A stretch of DNA of 64,000 nucleotides, from NCBI GenBank assembly GCA_945861345.1, contig CAMATX010000002.1, positions 1-64,000 on the forward strand, read 5' to 3'. The notes under the pieces are model-generated. The model saw only the letters and a list, made by a program, of their open reading frames with translations, did no database searches and had not been told where the DNA came from. Position 1 is the stretch's first letter. Each line of letters opens with the position of its first letter. This stretch comes from Comamonas sp. lk. GTDB taxonomy: Bacteria; Pseudomonadota; Gammaproteobacteria; Burkholderiales; Burkholderiaceae_C. Shown one piece after another: positions 58,915 to 64,000 of this stretch. Made by a program: the position numbers and the translations under genes.

Positions 58915-59781
58915 TTATAAATCGTCAGGCAGTTCAATTTCGCCGCGAAACACGGTGGTCGCCGGCCCGGTCATTAGCACCGGCGCGCCTTGGCCCGCCC
59001 AGGCAATGCTCAGCACGCCGCCGTGGGTGTGCACATCTACCTGGCCATCGAGCAGGCCCCAACGAATACCGGCCACCACCGCTGCGCAAGCGCCGCTGCC
59101 GCAGGCCAGAGTCTCGCCCACGCCGCGCTCAAACACGCGCAGGCGCACCTGGCCGCGGTCCACGATCTGCATAAAACCGGCATTGACGTGGTGGATAAAG
59201 CGCGCATGTTGCTGTATCAAAGGGCCTTGGCTGGGTACTGGCGCGCTGGCCACATCGGCCACGATTTGCACCGCATGCGGATTGCCCATGGACACCGCCC
59301 CGACCCATACGGTGGCGCCATCGCCCAGCGGCAGGGGCCAATGCTCCCATGGGCCGCAAGGCACAGGCGCCAGGCCTTGGGTGTCAAAGCCAATATCCTG
59401 TAGCTCAAACACGGGCGCGCCCATGTCTACGGTCACGCGTCCGTCGGCTTGCAGCTGCGGCTCGATCACGCCTTTGAGGGTTTGCACCCGCAAACGGGTT
59501 TTGCTGCTCAGGCCTTGTTCGTGCACAAAGCGGGCAAAGCAGCGCGCGCCGTTACCGCATTGCTCGACCTGATTGCCGTCGGCGTTGTGGATGCTGTATT
59601 CGAAATCAATCCCGGGCCCGGGCGCAGGGCCCACCGTCAGAATTTGGTCGGCCCCCACGCCCAGATGGCGGTCGCCCAAAAAGCGGTAATGCGCCGGCGT
59701 CAGGCCCAAAGGTCCGCGTGTTGCATCGAGCACCACAAAGTCGTTGCCGGCGCCGTGCATCTTGGTAAACGGGATTCGCAT
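58915..59781 (-). CDS. dapF: Diaminopimelate epimerase
   Basis: Start [36 protein letters not shown] and [14 protein letters not shown] active-site Cys motifs. Confidence 0.97.
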   Translation of the reverse strand: MRIPFTKMHGAGNDFVVLDATRGPLGLTPAHYRFLGDRHLGVGADQILTVGPAPGPGIDFEYSIHNADGNQVEQCGNGARCFARFVHEQGLSSKTRLRVQTLKGVIEPQLQADGRVTVDMGAPVFELQDIGFDTQGLAPVPCGPWEHWPLPLGDGATVWVGAVSMGNPHAVQIVADVASAPVPSQGPLIQQHARFIHHVNAGFMQIVDRGQVRLRVFERGVGETLACGSGACAAVVAGIRWGLLDGQVDVHTHGGVLSIAWAGQGAPVLMTGPATTVFRGEIELPDDL

Positions 59782-59839
59782 GGCCCCGATTATCAGGCGT
59801 TCGGGGCAGGGCGGCGGCGTTTGGTTGCACAATGCCGCC

Positions 59840-60775
59840 ATGCCCCGTTCCTCCCAAATTCTTGACGACGCAGCCGGCCCCTTGCCTGCGCCTGGCCCCT
59901 GGCAAAGCGAGCAAGCGGTGCCCCTGCTGCGCAATGTGCAGCGCCTGACTGCGCCCAACCCCGGCTTTATGACTGGCCCGGGCACCAACAGCTATTTGGT
60001 GGGTGACGCGGCCAGCGGCTATATCGCCATCGACCCCGGCCCGGCCGACGACCTGCACCTGGAGCGCCTGTGGCAGGCCGCCCGCCATGCGGACGGCAGC
60101 GGCGGGCACATCGCGGCCATCGTGTGCACGCATTCGCACCCCGACCATTCGCCCGGCGCTGCGCCCCTGCAGGCACTGTGTCAGGCGCGCAATGGGCACG
60201 TGCCCGTGATTTGGGGCCTGCCTTCAGGGCCACACGCGCGGGCCAACAGCCAGTTTGCCCCCGACCGCGATGTAGCCGATGGAGAGCACATCCACCTGCA
60301 AGCGCCGGGCGCGCAGGCGCACACCCTCCTGGCCATCCACACGCCAGGCCACGCCTCCAACCATGTGTGCCTGCTCTTGCTGCAAGATGGGCTGCTATTT
60401 TCAGGCGACCATATTTTGAACGGCAGCACCACCGTGATTGACCCGCCCGACGGCAATATGGCGCACTACCTGGACTCGCTGGACGCGCTCACGCGGGCCT
60501 GCCAGGCGCACGCGGTGGACTTCATCCTGCCCGCGCACGGCCACCCACTGCCCGACGCCCTGGGCGCCATCGCCAAGCTCAAAGCGCACCGGCTGGCGCG
60601 CGAGGCCAAGATCGCTGCCGTCATGCAGGCCAATCCGGCCGGCGACCCCGACCAGTGGCTGCCGCTGGCCTATGACGATGTGGACGCACGCCTGTGGCCG
60701 GTGGCCAAGCGCTCGCTCCTGGCGCATGTGGAGCGCATCCAGATGCTGCAAGCGCGCCCCGCGCACCCGGTATGA
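59840..60775 (+). CDS. MBL-fold metallo-hydrolase (LACTB2-like)
   Basis: [45 protein letters not shown]. Confidence 0.88.
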   Translation: MPRSSQILDDAAGPLPAPGPWQSEQAVPLLRNVQRLTAPNPGFMTGPGTNSYLVGDAASGYIAIDPGPADDLHLERLWQAARHADGSGGHIAAIVCTHSHPDHSPGAAPLQALCQARNGHVPVIWGLPSGPHARANSQFAPDRDVADGEHIHLQAPGAQAHTLLAIHTPGHASNHVCLLLLQDGLLFSGDHILNGSTTVIDPPDGNMAHYLDSLDALTRACQAHAVDFILPAHGHPLPDALGAIAKLKAHRLAREAKIAAVMQANPAGDPDQWLPLAYDDVDARLWPVAKRSLLAHVERIQMLQARPAHPV

Positions 60776-61527
60776 GGCCGCTAGCCCCCCAGGCCGCCGC
60801 GACCAGCGGGCCCGGCGAGCGCCTGTCCAAACGCGTGGCGCAGATGCTTGGCTGCTCGCGCAGCCAAGCCGAACAGTACATCGAAGGCGGCTGGGTCCGC
60901 GTCGCCGGGAAGGTGGTGGAGTCGCCCCAGCACCGGGTGGCGCAGGAGGCCATCACGGTAGACCCGGAGGCCAGCGTCCTCGATGCGGGTGAAGTCACGC
61001 TGGTGCTGCACAAACCGGCCAACATGCCGCTGCGCGCCGCCGATCAACTGCTCAAGCCAGGCAGCCACAGTGCGCAAGATGCCACCGGCCAGCGGCCTTT
61101 GCTGCGGCACTTCAAACAACTGCAAACCAGCGTGCCGCTGGAAGATGCCGCCAGCGGCTTGCTCGTGTTTACCCAGGATTGGCGGGTGCAGCGCAAGCTG
61201 ATCGAAGACATGGCCACCATGGAGCACGAACTGATGGTGGAGGTGCGCGGCGCCGTGGCGCCCGAGGCGCTGGTGCCGATCGAGCGCGCGCTGCGCGATC
61301 CACGCCACAATTTGCCACCGGCCAAGGTAAGCATTAGCAGCAGCACCGAGGAGCGCAGCATCTTGCGCCTGGCCGTGAAGGGCGCCCATCCGGGGCTGGC
61401 GGCCTATATGTGTGATGTGGCTGGGCTGCACATCAACGCGCTACGGCGCATCCGCCTGGGCCGCGTCAGCCTGGGGCCGGTAGCGCAGGGGCAGTGGCGC
61501 TTCCTGGCGGACTGGGAGCGCTTTTAG
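60772..61527 (+). CDS. RsuA/RluB-type pseudouridine synthase-like protein with S4 domain; atypical active site
   Basis: S4 domain ERLSKRVAQMLGCSRSQAEQYIEGGWVRVAGKVV; catalytic-motif region reads VPLEDAASGLLVFTQD instead of GRLDxxTSGLLLLT. Confidence 0.8.
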   Translation: MRPLAPQAAATSGPGERLSKRVAQMLGCSRSQAEQYIEGGWVRVAGKVVESPQHRVAQEAITVDPEASVLDAGEVTLVLHKPANMPLRAADQLLKPGSHSAQDATGQRPLLRHFKQLQTSVPLEDAASGLLVFTQDWRVQRKLIEDMATMEHELMVEVRGAVAPEALVPIERALRDPRHNLPPAKVSISSSTEERSILRLAVKGAHPGLAAYMCDVAGLHINALRRIRLGRVSLGPVAQGQWRFLADWERF

Positions 61528-61540
61528 CGCTGAAAAAAGT

Positions 61541-61913
61541 GTGAAGCCCACCGATAAGCCGGATTCTGTGCACGCCGGGTTGCCCCGGTGTGTGACCACC
61601 ATTACTCTGGGCCTTTGATCGCTCAAAAGCTCGGTGCTACCTACCCGCCAACTCAGGGGGCCCCGTCAACGTTGGCCTACTTGGTATTGCTGCGCGTAGA
61701 GATTGCCCGTTTCACCTTCGCACCCGTGGCGTAACTTGCGCTGCGCTGGGGCCCGAAACTCGTCTCTGTTGCTCTAATCCTCACCTTATGCCGCGCCCTT
61801 GCGGGCGCAGGTTTCAGTGGACAGCCGTTAGCTGCTACGCTGCCCTATGCAGTCCGGACGTTCCTCCAGTGCTTGGTTTCCCAAATTGCACCAGCGGTGG
61901 TCTGGCGGGCTTC
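61541..61913 (-). ncRNA. rnpB: RNase P RNA (type A)
   Basis: Minus strand begins GAAGCCCGCCAGACCACC..., contains GAGGAACGTCCGGACTGCATAGGGCAGCGTAGCAGCTAACGGCTG, ends GAATCCGGCTTATCGGTGGGCTTCAC; ends pair as P1. Confidence 0.95.
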
Positions 61914-61937
61914 ACGGGGGTGATTATCGTTTGCGCC

Positions 61938-62216
61938 TCAGCTATCGCCACGTTTGAGGTCGCGGTAAAAGTTTTCGTGTGGCCCGACCATCAGCAGCTT
62001 GAGGGTGTTTTCGTCCAAGACGCGGTATGCCAAGAGGCACACCAAGTTGCCCATTCGGAATTTGTATACCTGGACGCCAGCCAAGTCGCCAACTTTGGTT
62101 TCTCCCGCCTCGGGTTGGCTAGCCACGGTGCGCACCGCATCGTCAAGCGCCGCCTTCTGGGGCGCGTGCAGCTTTTTGACTGCCCGCTGAAACGTCGGGG
62201 TGACAAGTAGGCGCAT
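61938..62216 (-). CDS. RelE/ParE-type toxin of a type II TA system
   Basis: MRLLVTPTFQRAVKKLHAPQKAALDDAVRTVASQPEAGETKVGDLAGVQVYKFRMGNLVCLLAYRV; abuts a ParD-like antitoxin. Confidence 0.8.
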   Translation of the reverse strand: MRLLVTPTFQRAVKKLHAPQKAALDDAVRTVASQPEAGETKVGDLAGVQVYKFRMGNLVCLLAYRVLDENTLKLLMVGPHENFYRDLKRGDS

Positions 62217-62425
62217 TAGCCGAATTGGTATTCGCCTACCGGCTCTTCCTGCTCGGCCACCAGAATGTCGCGAATGACGCTAAAGGGCAGGTCCGGGTTT
62301 TCCGCAGCGATTCTGCCGATTTGCGACCAATACTCAATTTGTTTGGGCACCGAGCGGTGCTCGATGCTGCCGTAGCGTTTGGCCGTTTCGACCAAAGCCT
62401 CGGGTAGTTTGACGTTGATGGCCAT
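62216..62425 (-). CDS. ParD-like antitoxin
   Basis: MAINVKLPEALVETAKRYGSIEHRSVPKQIEYWSQIGRIAAENPDLPF; small, immediately upstream of the toxin. Confidence 0.8.
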   Translation of the reverse strand: MAINVKLPEALVETAKRYGSIEHRSVPKQIEYWSQIGRIAAENPDLPFSVIRDILVAEQEEPVGEYQFG

Positions 62426-62446
62426 ACAAAACTCCAACAGAAAGCG

Positions 62447-62475
62447 CCATTTTAGTCCGCGAAGGACTAAAATGG
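62447..62475. promoter_or_regulatory. Perfect 12-bp inverted repeat, probable TA autoregulatory operator
   Basis: CCATTTTAGTCC-gcgaa-GGACTAAAATGG, 22 bp upstream of the antitoxin start. Confidence 0.65.
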
Positions 62476-62561
62476 AACCTTATAGAGCTACCCATTCTGG
62501 AAAAATTCGACTTTAAATTTTCAAAATAGACGGTTTTGACCCACGGGCCATTACGAAAATA

Positions 62562-62951
62562 CTAAAAAATTGTGCGTGCAAGATACAGAAACAAAAGGAT
62601 ATAGGCCCAGACAATCACGGCGACTTTTACCCAAAAGAATACCAAAGCAAGCCTGTTGATCTTCTCCGGGGCAAGGAACTCCTCCTCATGGCTAACACCA
62701 GCCATTTCTTTGTGCCTAATAAAGACCTGCCAAACCCATGTTGCTACTGAGTACTGTAATAAATCACAGGCCAAACCCACAACTATGAGCATCAGCGGCC
62801 AAAAAAGCTGCTCGGGAATCTTCGGAGCACCTTGAACTTCGAATCTGAACAGCCAAATCACCGCAATCCCAGCTATCCCTAGCTGCCGTACCAATTCGCT
62901 GGTTTTGCCCGAATGAAAATAGTAGTTATCCAGGGCATCCTTTAGTTTCAT
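62562..62951 (-). CDS. Hypothetical membrane protein (~3 TM)
   Basis: Hydrophobic segments LGIAGIAVIWLF, FWPLMLIVVGLACDLL, VAVIVWAYILLFLYLA; overlaps the upstream ORF start/stop. Confidence 0.55.
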   Translation of the reverse strand: MKLKDALDNYYFHSGKTSELVRQLGIAGIAVIWLFRFEVQGAPKIPEQLFWPLMLIVVGLACDLLQYSVATWVWQVFIRHKEMAGVSHEEEFLAPEKINRLALVFFWVKVAVIVWAYILLFLYLARTIF

Positions 62952-63274
62952 ACCTTCGGCTTCCTGGGGCCGCCGCTGCTGGTTCCCGCCCCCGTTCCGC
63001 TTGCCTTTTTGGCGGGTACGGCTTTTTTCGCGGGCACTTGTGCAAGCGCAGATCCCGCTGCTGACTTAGAGGTCGAAGCCGTACGGCCATCGCGTAGTGT
63101 TTTCGAGGCCGCCGAGGCGGCTGAGGAAGTCGTCGCCTTCAAGGGGTTCACCTGGGATAAAGCGCTGCCAGCCGCAGCTTTAGATGTTTTACCTACATTG
63201 GGACTCGAAAGTGTTTTCGCGGCAGACTTAGCGGCTGATGGCGAAGTAACTTTTGTTGTTGGTTTGTTGGCCAT
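62948..63274 (-). CDS. Ala/Ser/Lys-rich repeat-containing small protein
   Basis: MANKPTTKVTSPSAAKSAAKTL...; internal repeats SKAAAGSALSQV / SKSAAGSALAQV. Confidence 0.6.
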   Translation of the reverse strand: MANKPTTKVTSPSAAKSAAKTLSSPNVGKTSKAAAGSALSQVNPLKATTSSAASAASKTLRDGRTASTSKSAAGSALAQVPAKKAVPAKKASGTGAGTSSGGPRKPKV

Positions 63275-63590
63275 AACTGCTCCTTAGTTGCGATGAAATA
63301 AATTGTCTTAATACGCCAATGTGCTGAACGAAATGCATCTCGGTCTGTGTCTGAAAACGAACAGCGTTCAAAAATTATATTTGTATTTTTATTGATTATC
63401 AATTAAGTCATTGTTTGGGGCGAGAGTTCTTCATTACCGGCCAACCCACCGGCTACCCTCTGTCAGAACACATGGCACCACAAACCCTGGGTTGATAAGC
63501 TTATAACCCCCGAGCACCCCAATCTGCCCCAAAATAGCAACTCCGCACCTGGCGTAACGCCCGCTGCCATCACCCCATACCGGAGACACC

Positions 63591-64000
63591 ATGAAAGCCG
63601 ACAACATCCTGCACACCATTGGCAACACGCCGCACGTTCGCATCAATCGCCTGTTCGGGCCGGATGCGCAGGTCTGGATCAAGTCCGAGCGCAGCAACCC
63701 CGGCGGCTCGATCAAGGACCGCATTGCGCTGGCCATGGTGGAGGACGCGGAAAAATCCGGCGTGCTAAAACCCGGCGGCACCATCATTGAGCCCACCTCG
63801 GGCAATACGGGCGTCGGCCTGGCCATGGTGGCAGCCGTCAAAGGCTACAAACTGATTTTGGTGATGCCCGACAGCATGTCCATCGAGCGGCGCCGCCTGA
63901 TGTTGGCCTATGGCGCCAGCTTTGACCTGACGCCGCGCGAAAAAGGCATGAAAGGCGCCATCGCCCGCGCGCAGGAACTGGTCGATGCCACGCCCGGCGC
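63591..64000 (+). CDS. cysK: Cysteine synthase A (truncated by window edge)
   Basis: Manual translation [89 protein letters not shown] lysine in SIKDR and SGNTG motif. Confidence 0.95.
   Translation, partial: MKADNILHTIGNTPHVRINRLFGPDAQVWIKSERSNPGGSIKDRIALAMVEDAEKSGVLKPGGTIIEPTSGNTGVGLAMVAAVKGYKLILVMPDSMSIERRRLMLAYGASFDLTPREKGMKGAIARAQELVDATPG

Noticed and set aside
1-64000. CRISPR array, prophage, IS element, tRNA or rRNA genes
   Set aside because: No regularly spaced repeats, transposase, integrase other than XerC, phage structural genes, or recognisable tRNA/rRNA sequences were seen by eye.

Overview
This GC-rich window looks like the chromosome of a beta-proteobacterium (Burkholderiales, Comamonadaceae-like by gene content and protein style; inference only). 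It opens with a type II secretion cluster on the minus strand (gspD partial, N, M, L, K, J, I, H, G). A ~30 kb beta-glucan (laminarin-like) utilisation island follows (~6.0-35.9 kb). It holds a non-catalytic glycan-binding lipoprotein, GH81, a porin, a GH17 lipoprotein, two GH1 beta-glucosidases, two complete ABC sugar importers, a TonB-dependent receptor next to a flavin-dependent halogenase-family protein, GH30, GH5 and two LacI-type regulators. An isolated gspC lies on the far side of the island, which suggests the island split an ancestral gspC<->gspG divergent pair. The rest is mostly housekeeping: pntA/AB/B, corA, hpf-ptsN-hprK, zwf-hexR / tal-pgi, uvrD/rep, an AEC transporter, priA, xerC, DUF484, dapF, an MBL-fold hydrolase, an RsuA-like protein, rnpB and cysK (partial). 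Accessory items are an AT-richer MORN/caspase gene and a ParD/RelE-like toxin-antitoxin pair. Main leads: (1) three families of palindromes that organise the glucan island (TGAAAGCGCTTTCA, TGGAAnCGnTTCCA, and an upstream CTAGGGGAAACCCCTAG class); (2) the halogenase/TonB receptor/LacI operon; (3) a DnaA-box-containing, 411-bp-period repeat between priA and xerC; (4) an RsuA-like protein with Glu in place of the catalytic Asp; (5) the exported MORN-caspase. All family calls come from reading motifs; no database search was run.
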